Shown here: piece after piece, positions 1 through 8,128 of the stretch
Layout: each line of letters begins with the position of its first letter
Numbering within the stretch: the stretch's first letter is position 1
Origin: Konateibacter massiliensis
GTDB taxonomy: Bacteria > Bacillota > Clostridia > Lachnospirales > Lachnospiraceae
DNA length: 64,000 bases
Direction of reading: 5' to 3'
Assembly (NCBI RefSeq): GCF_900184995.1
Contig: NZ_LT860099.1
Coordinates: 522,269 to 586,268, forward strand
The notes under the pieces: generated by a model
Told to the model about the DNA's origin: nothing
What the model saw: only the letters and a program-made list of their open reading frames with translations
Database searches by the model: none
Program-made: the position numbers and the translations under genes

Positions 1-150
1 GCTGGTTTAGTTTCTTTATGTTCGGCTGTTATATTTGGAGTTATGAAGTCTAATTTATTCAAATTATATAGTAGATTTAATATATATATGAGAAATTATT
101 ATTCGGTAAAACGATTTAAAGAAAACTTGAAGTTAACTAAAGAGGTTTAG
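1..150 (+). CDS. C-terminal end of an unrecognised protein (cut by window edge)
   Basis: An open frame runs from the first base to a TAG stop at 148-150, giving 49 residues. It has a hydrophobic stretch (AGLVSLCSAVIFGVM) followed by a basic, polar tail, as at the C-terminus of a membrane protein whose last helix is followed by a cytoplasmic tail. The start lies outside the window. A terminator hairpin follows at 215-252, which supports a real gene end here. The family cannot be told from 49 residues. Confidence 0.45.
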   Translation, partial: AGLVSLCSAVIFGVMKSNLFKLYSRFNIYMRNYYSVKRFKENLKLTKEV

Positions 151-214
151 GATATATATAAATTCGTTTTCTTTTACTATTTTATTCAAAGAAACCAAAT
201 ACTGGAATAAGGCA

Positions 215-252
215 GCGACTATTTAGCGAGCTATTGCGAAATAGTCGCTTTT
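215..252 (+). terminator. Rho-independent terminator
   Basis: Perfect 10-bp stem GCGACTATTT / AAATAGTCGC with a 14-nt loop, followed directly by TTTT. It ends the partial gene at 1-150. Confidence 0.75.
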
Positions 253-263
253 CAAAAGCTGTT

Positions 264-455
264 TCAAAGGAGAATATATAATACTCTCATATTTTTAAAA
301 TTGGAAAATCTACATTGGCACAATTCACCTTCAATTATATAATTGGTTCTTTGCTTGAAGGGAAAAACTCGCCACGCCTGTACTTGTAAATATTTCAAAC
401 AATTTTTTTTAATTTCTGCACTGGTTTCATCATTGATGTAGTAACGACCACACAT
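264..455 (-). pseudogene. SRAP-domain (YedK/HMCES-like) N-terminal remnant
   Basis: The 63-residue frame begins MCGRYYINDETSAEIKK, the signature start of SRAP proteins. These use Cys2, after removal of Met1, to form a covalent bond with abasic sites in single-stranded DNA. Intact family members are about 200-230 residues. After roughly residue 30 the resemblance becomes weak (RVFPF is where a G-[DE]-[IV]-[FY]-P block is expected) and the frame stops. The catalytic start survives but the rest of the domain is missing, so this is a decayed fragment. The surrounding DNA is very AT-rich and otherwise gene-free. Confidence 0.6.
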
Positions 456-920
456 TATATTTTTAACAACTATTGTACACCAATTTATATAAAATAATAA
501 ACTTCTATTGATTTATTAAATAGACAAATATAAGACAAATCGCAAGGTAAGAATAAAATGGAGGCTATCGGTATAACCAACATCCTGCTGCTTTAATTTA
601 CCCAATGAAGATAGCCTACAAAAATAATTTACTTATTATATTTCATAGAAGAAACACAAAATATTGATAGCAAGATATTGTAAATTATCGTATGTATAAA
701 CGTCGCATTCAACAATACAACTTTTGTTTTTGAGTTATTACTAAACAATATATTTTTTATAAAACTTTAGGGTTTTAAAACTTAAAATTCTCAGTGAAAT
801 CAGGCAATTAGAGGTCTTTAATAATACTGTAAAGTATGGTACAATAACAGAATGATAACTGATTATTTTGATGATACAGGTATCCGAATCCAAAATACAC
901 AGATAAAGTGAGGAATTTAT
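456..920. other. AT-rich gene-free stretch
   Basis: No convincing gene is seen in this 465-nt stretch. It holds one inverted repeat, AGGCTATC at 562-569 and GATAGCCT at 610-617, separated by 40 nt. This could be a weak hairpin or a degraded element end. A TACAAT box near 840-846 may be the -10 of the gene starting at 921, but no good -35 accompanies it. Confidence 0.4.
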
Positions 921-1433
921 ATGGAACGAGAAGTAAGGCAGGGAGAATTTTATAAGCATTTTAAAAATAAATTATATCAGATTATAGCAATTGCGACGGA
1001 TTCTGAGACAAGGGAAAAGATGGTTGTATATCAGGCGTTATATGATGATTTTAAGGTGTATGTGAGACCTTATCAGATGTTTGTAAGTGAAGTAGACCAC
1101 ATAAAGTATCCAGAGGTTAAACAAAAATACCGTTTTGAAAAATGTACAGTAGGCTCTGGCATAGCTATGACAGAAATTCTCCCGGCGTCTTCACCGGATT
1201 TGGAGGAAGGCGAAATTTCTCCGCTGTTATTGGATTTTTTGGAATGCAGCACCTATGAAGAAAAGCTGGACAAATTTATGATGATGAAAGATAAGTTGGA
1301 TGACCGCCTGCTAAATGATATTGCAATGTCTTTGGATATCACAGTGGACAGTGAAAATCTGAAAGAAAAATTTGAGGAAATTAAGAACTGCCTGATGACG
1401 TTTGTCCACTTTGAAGATAATAGAATGAGGTAA
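921..1433 (+). CDS. DUF1653 domain protein
   Basis: 170 residues. The N-terminal 70 residues carry the DUF1653 pattern: an HFKNKLYQIIAIATDSET block, then VVYQALY and the VRPYQMF block. DUF1653 is a small beta-barrel-like domain of unknown function, common in Firmicutes and often found alone at about 70 residues. The extra 100 residues here are acidic and probably helical, with no recognised domain; they contain the run KFMMMKDKLDDRLL. No signal peptide or membrane segment is present, so the product is cytosolic. It appears to be transcribed alone, because a good promoter starts the next gene. Confidence 0.75.
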   Translation: MEREVRQGEFYKHFKNKLYQIIAIATDSETREKMVVYQALYDDFKVYVRPYQMFVSEVDHIKYPEVKQKYRFEKCTVGSGIAMTEILPASSPDLEEGEISPLLLDFLECSTYEEKLDKFMMMKDKLDDRLLNDIAMSLDITVDSENLKEKFEEIKNCLMTFVHFEDNRMR

Positions 1434-1452
1434 ATTTGTATTTCGATAAAAC

Positions 1453-1481
1453 TTGATTATACTGTAAAAATATACTATAAT
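1453..1481 (+). promoter_or_regulatory. Sigma-A promoter for the zinc-ribbon gene
   Basis: TTGATT at 1453-1458, a 17-nt spacer, and a perfect TATAAT at 1476-1481. It lies 92 nt before the start codon of the gene at 1573, which has an AAAGGAGG ribosome site. Confidence 0.6.
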
Positions 1482-1572
1482 TTTAGTAGTTTATTCCTAT
1501 ATATAATTACAGTGTCAAAAGTAACTATTAATATAATAGCAACTTAATTTTAAATCCAAAGGAGGAAGAATT

Positions 1573-2058
1573 ATGGCATTTTTCGATTTTGATAAACTGG
1601 GTGAAACTATTTCAGCAAAAAGCAAGGATGTTGCAAAAAAAGCAAAGCAGGTAGCAGAGATAACAAGTTTAAACGGTAAAATCGGTACACAGGAAGACAT
1701 TATCAGAAGAACTTATTTGGAAATTGGTCAGAAATACTATGAGCAGCACAAGCAGGACACTTCAAGTGAATTTGGGGCAGAATGCGAAGTGATTACAGAA
1801 GCGCTTGATGAAATTGCCAGAATTAAAAGTGAAATACAGTTATTAAAAAATTGCAAGGTCTGCCCAAAATGCGGAGCAGAGGTATCTTACGATGCAATAT
1901 TTTGTTCCTCTTGCGGTTCTCAGTTTGAAATAGTGAATGAGGAAGATGGAACAGAGGAAGCTGCAAATGAAACAGCGGAAGAAAAACCAGAATTTGTGGA
2001 AGCAGAGGTTGTAGAAGAAGAGAATTTAGAAAAGCCTTCTTCTGAAACACAAGAATAG
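1573..2058 (+). CDS. Zinc-ribbon protein with coiled-coil N-terminus
   Basis: 161 residues. Residues 1-90 are charged and helical, with repeated Lys/Ala/Glu heptad-like spacing (SAKSKDVAKKAKQVAEI), suggesting a coiled coil. Residues about 96-113 form a zinc ribbon, CPKCGAEVSYDAIFCSSCG, with two CxxC knuckles 14 residues apart. The last 45 residues are a very acidic Glu/Ala/Val tail. There is no signal peptide, so it is cytosolic. Proteins of this layout are common single genes in Lachnospiraceae with no assigned role. The start follows a strong AAAGGAGGAAG site. The IS200 element begins just past its stop. Confidence 0.7.
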   Translation: MAFFDFDKLGETISAKSKDVAKKAKQVAEITSLNGKIGTQEDIIRRTYLEIGQKYYEQHKQDTSSEFGAECEVITEALDEIARIKSEIQLLKNCKVCPKCGAEVSYDAIFCSSCGSQFEIVNEEDGTEEAANETAEEKPEFVEAEVVEEENLEKPSSETQE

Positions 2059-2279
2059 ATATGAAAAAAATATAAAAGTCAAGACCACCGGCTTAGCCGG
2101 TGGCTTGCTCTGACCCTGTAAGGGTCTATTCCCTGCTTGCGCCCGGAGGCGCCTGATGGTTTTGCCAACCGCACTTCCTTCTCAGGCAGCCCTAAAGGGC
2201 CTTTTTTATTGCCTCCTTACTCCTGCAAGCTCCTTGAGCCTTTCATTATAGCTTTATTCCCTAGCTTCCCTTTCAGGGA

Positions 2280-2753
2280 CTACTTCTTGCTTTTTTGTAC
2301 TGGCTCACCCGTGAACGGGTCTATATATTCATTCAATGTCATTTGATCCGATTCATGATCTTCTTTCAATTGATTTGCAATATATTCTTGTATCTTCTTT
2401 GTATTTTTTCCTACCGTATCTACATAATATCCTCTACACCAAAAATGGCGATTTCCATACTTATATTTTAGATTAGCATGTCTTTCAAATATCATCAGTG
2501 AACTTTTTCCTTTTAGATATCCCATTATTTCAGACACACTATATTTGGGTGGTATTCTAACTAACATGTGAATATGATCCACACAACATTCTGCTTCCAT
2601 TATCTCTATTCCTTTACGCTTACATAATGTACTTAATATTTGAGCAATATCTGCTTTAATTTTTCCATATACTATCTGTCTTCTGTATTTTGGTGCAAAT
2701 ACCAAATGATACTTGCATTCCCATTTAGTATGGGCTAAACTATTCATATCCAT
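2280..2753 (-). CDS. tnpA: IS200-type transposase TnpA (HUH/Y1)
   Basis: 157 residues, the usual length for IS200 TnpA. The Y1 HUH nuclease features are visible: HIHMLV near residue 62 gives the metal-binding His-x-His pair, and the nucleophile Tyr is expected in the GYYVDTVGKN segment near residue 110. The N-terminus SLAHTKWECKYHLVFAPKYR is typical of the family. The gene looks intact, so the element could still move. The start is chosen by AGGAGG seven bases upstream, which lies in one arm of an inverted repeat (2761-2817). Confidence 0.92.
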   Translation of the reverse strand: MDMNSLAHTKWECKYHLVFAPKYRRQIVYGKIKADIAQILSTLCKRKGIEIMEAECCVDHIHMLVRIPPKYSVSEIMGYLKGKSSLMIFERHANLKYKYGNRHFWCRGYYVDTVGKNTKKIQEYIANQLKEDHESDQMTLNEYIDPFTGEPVQKSKK

Positions 2754-2760
2754 TTTGGAT

Positions 2761-2817
2761 ACCTCCTATGTCTTTTTTGTGGTTGGCTAAACCCGCAATT
2801 ATTATAACATAGGAGGT
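2761..2817 (-). promoter_or_regulatory. Ribosome-site-sequestering hairpin and internal promoter of tnpA
   Basis: ACATAGGAGGT, which contains the tnpA ribosome site (2761-2771, minus strand), is perfectly complementary to ACCTCCTATGT at 2807-2817. A TATAAT box (minus strand, 2801-2806) sits just inside the upstream arm. Transcripts started there would lack that arm, while read-through from outside would contain both and hide the ribosome site. Repression of IS200 by a 5' hairpin is known; its use in this copy is inferred. Confidence 0.6.
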
Positions 2818-2896
2818 TTTTTGCTTGAAGCTAAAGCAAAACCGTGGGACCACCGGCATAGCCGGAGGTTTATTTTTTCTGTTTATACAAAAAAGT

Positions 2897-2924
2897 AAAA
2901 CAGGCACTTTAAGTGCCTGTTTTA
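2897..2924 (-). terminator. Terminator of the 2925-3611 gene
   Basis: A 28-bp perfect palindrome whose arms read AAAACAGGCACTTT / AAAGTGCCTGTTTT. On the minus strand it is followed by TACTTTTTT. It begins one base past the stop codon of the minus-strand gene. Confidence 0.8.
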
Positions 2925-3611
2925 TTATTCTCCCTTAAACTGCTCCTGATAAATATCCTCAGAAATTTTATCCAGATAATCCTCATCAAGCTCCCCGTAA
3001 GCTTTTTTCACAATCGCTTTGATATTATCTATACGTTTAAAATACTTTTCCTCTTCCTGCATATCGTCTGTGATTTCATTGTCGGTCAGTTCAGAAGTAA
3101 TGTTTTTCCCAAACCACACCAGAATATCATCGGTCAATTGATTTTCGCTTTCTGCCTCTTTTGCAAGCCGTTTAGAAGATTTTAACGAAGCGAAGCCGAT
3201 TATGATGAAAGCAATCAGCATAATTCCAATGCCGCTGTAAGTAATATATTTGCCCGGAGAAGCAAGGTGCAGGTTAATAATATCTGTAATCACCAGAAGG
3301 AGCACTGCCAGTCCGCCAAAGCCGACAAGTAAAAGTGTATAAGCGGAAGAGAGGGTATCTTTGTATTTGTCCTCCTTCTTCATATAGACAGGAGTGCTCT
3401 TGGTAAGACTGTTTCCTTCTTCCCCATAATGCTCCTCTGTTTCCTCATAATCAGGAATTTCCCCTGCGATTATCTCAGAATGATAGAGGGATTTTTCCTC
3501 CATAATTGCTTTGTCATATTCTTCCAAGGATTCCACAAGCTCTTCCTTGCAATCCTCACAAATCGTAACACCATCTACATATTCATTTCTGCATTTGGGA
3601 CACCAAGCCAT
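2925..3611 (-). CDS. Zinc-ribbon membrane protein, function unknown
   Basis: 228 residues. The N-terminus is a zinc ribbon (WCPKCRNEYVDGVTICEDC, two CxxC pairs, residues 3-20). An acidic linker follows, then two membrane helices at about residues 95-115 (LLLVGFGGLAVLLLVI) and 124-145 (GIGIMLIAFIIIGFASL). The C-terminal ~75 residues are charged and helical. With no signal peptide, both ends are probably cytosolic. This ribbon-linker-two-helix layout recurs in Lachnospiraceae genomes without a known role. It is monocistronic with its own terminator at 2897-2924. The start has an AAAGGAG site upstream. Confidence 0.7.
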   Translation of the reverse strand: MAWCPKCRNEYVDGVTICEDCKEELVESLEEYDKAIMEEKSLYHSEIIAGEIPDYEETEEHYGEEGNSLTKSTPVYMKKEDKYKDTLSSAYTLLLVGFGGLAVLLLVITDIINLHLASPGKYITYSGIGIMLIAFIIIGFASLKSSKRLAKEAESENQLTDDILVWFGKNITSELTDNEITDDMQEEEKYFKRIDNIKAIVKKAYGELDEDYLDKISEDIYQEQFKGE

Positions 3612-3773
3612 AATTATTCTCCTTTTATTTTCATGCTAATATATGAATAGTAGCATAATTTGGTTCTGCATTTCAACATTTTCCACTAAATTGTAAAAAA
3701 TAATTAAATTTTTTCGAATAGTATAGTATACTAAAGGCTAGGAAATATACAAGAATAAAGAAACAAAAGCAAA

Positions 3774-3801
3774 GGTTTACATAAATATATTATGTTAAAC
3801 C
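3774..3801. repeat. 28-bp palindromic repeat, copy A
   Basis: GGTTTACATAA, then ATATA, then TTATGTTAAACC: an imperfect palindrome just before the frameshifted esterase. A second copy, identical at 26 of 28 positions, lies at 53003-53030. It could be an operator or a dispersed element. Confidence 0.6.
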
Positions 3802-3818
3802 AAAAAAGAAAGGCTGAT

Positions 3819-4543
3819 ATGAAAGGCAAAATTTTAAACAAGACAATATTAAATCGTGAGCTTGCCGTCTACCTGCCGGACCACTACGATACATCTGATA
3901 AAATATATCCTGTCATTTATGTGCAAGACGGCGATACCTTCCAAAAGCTGTTTTCCAAAATAATGGTTGACATAGAAGCGAATACCATATTAAAGGAGCA
4001 TGTTATCGTGGCAATCACGCCTGAAAACAGGCTGGATGAATATACACCTTGGTCTGCAAGGGCAAACAGTGACCGTTTCCCGGACTTTGGCGGAAAAGGG
4101 GATAACTACTTGGAATTTTTAGGCATGATTTTTCACGTTTTATAGCAGAGGAATTCCGGGTAAGCAATGCAAAGGAAGATAAAAAAATCATGGGACATTC
4201 CCTTGGCGCACTGATTTGTCTGTACTCCATCTTCAGAAACGACGATTACGGAAAAATAGCAAGCCTATGTGCCTCCCAGTGGTATGATAAATGGCTTTCG
4301 TTTATTGAAACGGAGCATATAATAAATAAGGATATAAACCTTCTTCTCCTTGCAGGCAGAAGAGAGGGCGAAGGAAAGAGTACCATCCAAAAGGATACGA
4401 CAAAGTGCACACAATTATCCTGTGAAATTTTTCAAAAAAGACTTGGAAACGACAGGGTGGAAATGCTGTGGGATGATTACGGCCATCATGATAACATGAT
4501 TTCCAGATACACGACGGCACTGGAATTTTTGATGAAGGATTGA
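3819..4543 (+). pseudogene. Frameshifted alpha/beta-hydrolase esterase (putative esterase family)
   Basis: Two frames together make one esterase of the IroE/Fes/esterase-D type. The first (ATG 3819, behind GAAAGG) has the N-terminal strand region VYLPDHYD, then YPVIYVQDG, and runs to a stop at 4145. The second supplies MGHSLGALICL (nucleophile Ser in GHSLG) and a C-terminal GHHDNM segment containing a likely catalytic His. Continuity of sense (HDFSRFIAEEF) places the break near 4116-4122 in a run of five T. Losing one base there explains it. The slippery heptamer for programmed -1 frameshifting is not canonical, so an inactivating mutation or a sequencing error is more likely. Confidence 0.7.
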
Positions 4544-4548
4544 AGCAA

Positions 4549-5028
4549 ATGAAAATAACATTATTGACAGTAGGAAAAATAAAAGAAAAATATTTTACAG
4601 GGGCAATTGAAGAATATACAAAACGTTTAAGCCGATATTGTAAGCTTGAGATTATTGAAGTGGCGGATGAAAAAACTCCCGACAATGCAAGTGCGGCGAT
4701 GGAGGACATCATCAGGGCAAAAGAAGCGGAGCGGCTTCTCAAATATATTCCCGAGCAGGCATATGTGATCGCACTTGCAATTGAAGGAAACATGTTAGAT
4801 TCGGTTGAACTTTCTCAAAGGATAGAGCAGCTCGGTGTTAGCGGACAAAGCCATATCATCTTCCTTATTGGAGGTTCTCTCGGACTAGACAAAATAGTTT
4901 TAGCGAGGGCAGACTACAAACTGAGTTTTTCCAAGATGACCTTTCCGCATCAGCTTATGAGAGTAATTCTTCTGGAACAAATCTATCGCGCCTATCGGAT
5001 TAGTCACAATGAGCCTTATCATAAATAA
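4549..5028 (+). CDS. rlmH: 23S rRNA (pseudouridine1915-N3)-methyltransferase RlmH
   Basis: 159 residues from ATG 4549, the normal RlmH length. An in-frame TTG at 4540 would add three residues but overlaps the previous stop and fits the family less well. RlmH is a SPOUT-family enzyme that methylates pseudouridine 1915 in helix 69 of 23S rRNA, using S-adenosylmethionine, on assembled 70S ribosomes. The family blocks are clear: start MKITLLTVGKIKEKY, cofactor-knot region IIFLIGGSLGLD, and the C-terminal SFSKMTFPHQLMRVILLEQ with RISHNEPYHK. It sits five bases after the esterase remnant. Confidence 0.96.
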   Translation: MKITLLTVGKIKEKYFTGAIEEYTKRLSRYCKLEIIEVADEKTPDNASAAMEDIIRAKEAERLLKYIPEQAYVIALAIEGNMLDSVELSQRIEQLGVSGQSHIIFLIGGSLGLDKIVLARADYKLSFSKMTFPHQLMRVILLEQIYRAYRISHNEPYHK

Positions 5029-5038
5029 AGTATAAAAC

Positions 5039-5161
5039 TTGTAACAATATTTGAAATCATGGTATAATAATCGCGCTTGGCGAGGTATTTTCGAGCTTAG
5101 AAAGATATAATACCTAAATCCTTAGCGAGGTATTTCACGAGCTTAGTATTTATGGTATAAT
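5039..5161 (+). promoter_or_regulatory. Two tandem promoters inside a repeated segment
   Basis: Promoter 1: TTGTAA (5039-5044), 18-nt spacer, TATAAT (5063-5068). Promoter 2: TTTCAC (5133-5138), 17-nt spacer, TATAAT (5156-5161). A GCGAGGTATTT...CGAGCTTAG block occurs twice (5080-5100 and 5125-5146), and both TATAAT boxes sit in a GGTATAATA context. They precede the HAD-maf run at 5216, which has a CGGAGG ribosome site. Confidence 0.55.
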
Positions 5162-5215
5162 AGTAGCGTTAGTGCAAAAAAACAAATCAGTTCTTACTAT
5201 ACAACGGAGGAAATT

Positions 5216-6025
5216 ATGGCATACGAAATGCTTGTTCTGGACATCGATGGAACTTTGACAAACTCAAAAAAAGAAATATCACAGACAACCAAGGAGGCAA
5301 TCAAGGCAATTCAGGCGAGAGGACATCACGTCGTGCTTGCATCAGGAAGACCGACTCCAGGAATACTGCCGATTGCAAAAGAATTAAAGCTAGAAGAATT
5401 CGGCGGATATATCCTGTCCTTTAACGGAGCAAAAGTAATCAACTGCCAAACAGGAGATGTTATTTTCCAGAATACCCTTCCGCCCGAAATGCTTTCACAG
5501 GTATACGAGGCCGCAGTGGAGGAGAAGGTTGGAATTGTTACCTATGATGATACCTCCATTATAACGGCAAGCGAGATAGATGAATATATGGAAAAGGAAA
5601 GTAAAATAAACCATATGCCGATAAAGAAGGTAGAGGATTTTATTTCCTATGTCGACTATCCAATCAATAAATGCCTTATAACAGGCGAGCCTGTTTATCT
5701 GGCGGAAGTAGAAAAGAGAATGAAGGCGCGTTTTGGAGATAAGCTGAGCATTTATCGCTCTGAGCCGTTTTTCTTGGAGATTATGCCTCTGCATATCGAT
5801 AAAGCACATTCCCTTGAAAAGCTTTTGGATACCCTTCATATGTCAAGAGAGCAGATGATTAGCTGCGGCGATGGATATAATGACCTGACTATGATACAAT
5901 ATGCAGGGAAGGGTGTTGCGATGGCAAATGCTCAAAAAGAAATAAGAGAAGCGGCAGACTATATTACCTTGTCAAACGACGAAGACGGCGTAGCGCATGT
6001 AATTGATAAGTTTATGCTGCCTTAA
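5216..6025 (+). CDS. HAD-IIB (Cof-type) phosphatase
   Basis: 269 residues, the normal size for Cof/YidA-type HAD phosphatases. Motif I is DIDGT (Asp9 nucleophile, Asp11 acid/base). Motif II is in LASGRPTPG, and motif IV is GDGYNDLTM near the C-terminus, with the conserved AMANAQKEI that follows. A C2 cap domain lies between. These enzymes dephosphorylate sugar phosphates or FMN/PLP-type substrates in the cytosol; the actual substrate cannot be read from sequence. It is first in a run of HAD genes broken only by maf, headed by tandem promoters. Confidence 0.88.
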   Translation: MAYEMLVLDIDGTLTNSKKEISQTTKEAIKAIQARGHHVVLASGRPTPGILPIAKELKLEEFGGYILSFNGAKVINCQTGDVIFQNTLPPEMLSQVYEAAVEEKVGIVTYDDTSIITASEIDEYMEKESKINHMPIKKVEDFISYVDYPINKCLITGEPVYLAEVEKRMKARFGDKLSIYRSEPFFLEIMPLHIDKAHSLEKLLDTLHMSREQMISCGDGYNDLTMIQYAGKGVAMANAQKEIREAADYITLSNDEDGVAHVIDKFMLP

Positions 6026-6045
6026 TTCATAAAAAGGAGAAACAA

Positions 6046-6630
6046 ATGAGTCAAATCGTACTCGCGTCATCTTCACCAAGACGCAAAGAATTACTGGAAA
6101 AAATCGGAGTTACATTCATTATTGATCCAAGCACCTGCGAGGAAGTGATAGAGGATACAGACCCTGCAAAGGTTGTATTGTCACTTTCCAATCAAAAAGC
6201 AGTTGATGTGGCTGCACGGCATGAGAACGCTCTTATTATTGGAGCAGATACCATTGTGGCAAAGGATAATCAGATTCTTGGAAAACCAAAGAACAGGGAA
6301 GATGCTTACCGCATGCTGAAACTGTTGGAGGGAACAGCACATCAGGCTTACACAGGAGTAACGGTAATTGAGAAAAAGGCAGGGACAGAAAGAATATATT
6401 CCTTTTATTCTGCTACCGATGTAACCTTTTATTCCATGACAGATGAAGAAATTTATAACTATATTGACAGCAAGGAGCCTATGGACAAAGCAGGTGCCTA
6501 CGGAATACAAGGAAAATCAGCAATTTTTATCAAGGAAATAAAAGGGGATTATAACACAATAGTGGGGCTTCCAACGGCTCTGCTGTATCAGACATTAGCT
6601 TCAGAAGGTATAAACCTTCTGACATATTAG
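6046..6630 (+). CDS. maf: Maf-family nucleoside triphosphate pyrophosphatase
   Basis: 194 residues, standard length. The N-terminal substrate loop is intact (ASSSPRRKELL), as are GADTIV and the ILGKPKNREDAYRML block. Maf proteins hydrolyse non-canonical or excess nucleotides (dTTP, UTP or modified forms) to monophosphates plus pyrophosphate, and over-expression affects septation in Bacillus. It starts 20 bases after the HAD gene behind AAGGAG and lies in the same operon, with ruvAB and zapA further downstream. Confidence 0.94.
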   Translation: MSQIVLASSSPRRKELLEKIGVTFIIDPSTCEEVIEDTDPAKVVLSLSNQKAVDVAARHENALIIGADTIVAKDNQILGKPKNREDAYRMLKLLEGTAHQAYTGVTVIEKKAGTERIYSFYSATDVTFYSMTDEEIYNYIDSKEPMDKAGAYGIQGKSAIFIKEIKGDYNTIVGLPTALLYQTLASEGINLLTY

Positions 6631-6642
6631 GAGGTTTTGTAA

Positions 6643-7302
6643 ATGTATAAAGGGTGTATTTTTGACTTGGACGGAACGCTTGCCGATACCGTCGAATCGA
6701 TAGCGTATAGTGCCAACCGTGCAATACAGGAATGTGGTTTTGAGCCAAATCCTGTGGAGGCTTATAAGCTTTTTGCAGGAGATGGCGCAGATAAAATGCT
6801 TGAGAGAGGTCTGATTGCTGCCGGTGATGAAAACTTAAGATGTTTTGAGCAGGTAAAGCAGCGCTATAAAGAGATTTTTGAGAAGGACTGCATGTATAAG
6901 GTAAAACCTTATGAGGGAATACCAGAGCTTTTGAAGGAGCTGAAGGATAAAAATATAAAAATTGCAGTGCTTTCTAACAAGCCGCATAAGCGCACGGTAG
7001 ATGTAATTGAGTCGTTGTTCGGCAAGGATTACTTTGATATCATTATGGGACAATCCAAGCATATCAAGCGAAAGCCAAGCCCCGATGGTGCATTGATTAT
7101 TGCCGATGAATTTGGCTTACTGACGAACGAATGCATTTATATCGGGGATACCAATACAGATATGATTACAGGCAAATCGGCAAATATGTTTACGGTAGGT
7201 GTTACATGGGGCTTTCGGGACCGTCAGGAATTAGAGGAGAATTATGCGGACCTGATTATCGATTCCCCGTTGGAATTATTAGAGATAGAGGATATACAAT
7301 GA
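6643..7302 (+). CDS. HAD-IA phosphatase, phosphoglycolate phosphatase-like
   Basis: 219 residues. FDLDGTLADT is motif I, VLSNKPHK motif II, the KRKPSPDG lysine region motif III and GDTNTDM motif IV. The alpha-helical cap between motifs I and II is the C1 type of subfamily IA, unlike its neighbours. The family includes phosphoglycolate phosphatase (Gph) and pyrophosphatase PpaX; the substrate is not fixed by sequence. It starts behind AGGAGG twelve bases after maf, and its stop overlaps the next start as ATGA, which signals translational coupling. Confidence 0.88.
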   Translation: MYKGCIFDLDGTLADTVESIAYSANRAIQECGFEPNPVEAYKLFAGDGADKMLERGLIAAGDENLRCFEQVKQRYKEIFEKDCMYKVKPYEGIPELLKELKDKNIKIAVLSNKPHKRTVDVIESLFGKDYFDIIMGQSKHIKRKPSPDGALIIADEFGLLTNECIYIGDTNTDMITGKSANMFTVGVTWGFRDRQELEENYADLIIDSPLELLEIEDIQ

Positions 7303-8084
7303 TTAAGCTGATAGCAAGTGATTTAGACGGCACTCTGTTGCAAAACGAAGCACAAAGTCTGAGTGAGCAGGTCGTACCGTACATAAAAAAGTTAAAGGAA
7401 ATGGGCATCATCTTCGTGGCAGCAAGCGGCAGGCAGTACGCCAATCTGCAGCGATTGTTTGAGCCGGTTAAGGATGAAATAGCATATATTTGTGAGAACG
7501 GAGCACTTGTTGTTTATAAAGGGCAGATTCTATACAAATCTATTATCGATAAAGAGCTGGGAGAGGAAATTCTTGTTGATATCCGCGATCGTGATGGTTG
7601 TGAAATACTTCTGTCCGGCATGAATACGTCCTACCTTGAGCCAAAGACAAACGAGTATGCGCATAGGATGCAGTATATTGTAAAAAATAATGTGACAATC
7701 ATAAAAGACATTTTAAATGTGACGGAGGATTACTTAAAAATATCCGTCTACGAGAGAGAAGGAATTGATAATTCTGAGGAGTATTTCAGGGAAAAATGGG
7801 GCGATAAGGTTACGGTAGTGACATCAGGAACGGCATGGCTTGACATGATTTCCCTTGACACAAATAAAGGAAACGCGATGAAGGTGCTGCAAAAGCACTT
7901 TGGTATTTTGCCGGAGGAGACAATGGCATTCGGTGACAACTACAACGATGTGGAAATGCTTTCCAATGCAGGCTACAGCTATGCCATGAAGGGCGGCAAA
8001 AAAGATATCATAGACCTATGCAAGTTTTCTTCTGACAGGGTGGAGCCGGTTTTGGCGGATATCATAAGCGGTAAAATTCGGTAA
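7299..8084 (+). CDS. HAD-IIB (Cof-type) phosphatase, tandem copy 1
   Basis: 261 residues from ATG 7299; a longer upstream frame only reads through the previous gene. The start overlaps the upstream stop (ATGA) and opens MIKLIASDLDGTLL, the family start. Motif IV is GDNYNDVEM. The C2 cap has the ASGRQYANLQRLF and YICENGA blocks typical of the YkrA/SupH-type branch. The next gene is a close paralogue, with the same opening and the shared ASGRQYxxxxRLFxP and ETMAFGDNxND blocks, so this is a tandem duplication. Substrate unknown. Confidence 0.88.
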   Translation: MIKLIASDLDGTLLQNEAQSLSEQVVPYIKKLKEMGIIFVAASGRQYANLQRLFEPVKDEIAYICENGALVVYKGQILYKSIIDKELGEEILVDIRDRDGCEILLSGMNTSYLEPKTNEYAHRMQYIVKNNVTIIKDILNVTEDYLKISVYEREGIDNSEEYFREKWGDKVTVVTSGTAWLDMISLDTNKGNAMKVLQKHFGILPEETMAFGDNYNDVEMLSNAGYSYAMKGGKKDIIDLCKFSSDRVEPVLADIISGKIR

Positions 8085-8128
8085 CAAAAGCAAAAGGGGG
8101 AGGAAACGCAGAAAGGATAATACAAGAT

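Larger units (their letters stand above)
2085..2868 (-). mobile_element. IS200/IS605-family insertion sequence, tnpA only
   Basis: A ~0.78-kb element bounded by two near-identical subterminal hairpins: CCACCGGC-TTA-GCCGGTGG at 2085-2103 and CCACCGGC-ATA-GCCGGAGG at 2850-2868. Such hairpins are what IS200/IS605 TnpA recognises as single-stranded ends. There is no tnpB/IscB gene, so it is of the IS200 type. It carries one transposase gene on the minus strand. The left end (upstream of tnpA) is therefore at 2868 and the right end at 2085. No target-site duplication is expected for this family. Exact cleavage points cannot be fixed from one copy. Confidence 0.85.

Noticed and set aside
4110-4125. 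Programmed -1 frameshift in the esterase
   Set aside because: A-TTT-TTA is not a canonical X-XXY-YYZ slippery site and no downstream pseudoknot is evident; a mutation or error is simpler.
7131-7298. Extended N-terminus of the HAD gene at 7299
   Set aside because: It overlaps the preceding HAD gene in another phase; the family start MIKLIASDLDGT and the ATGA overlap fix the start at 7299.
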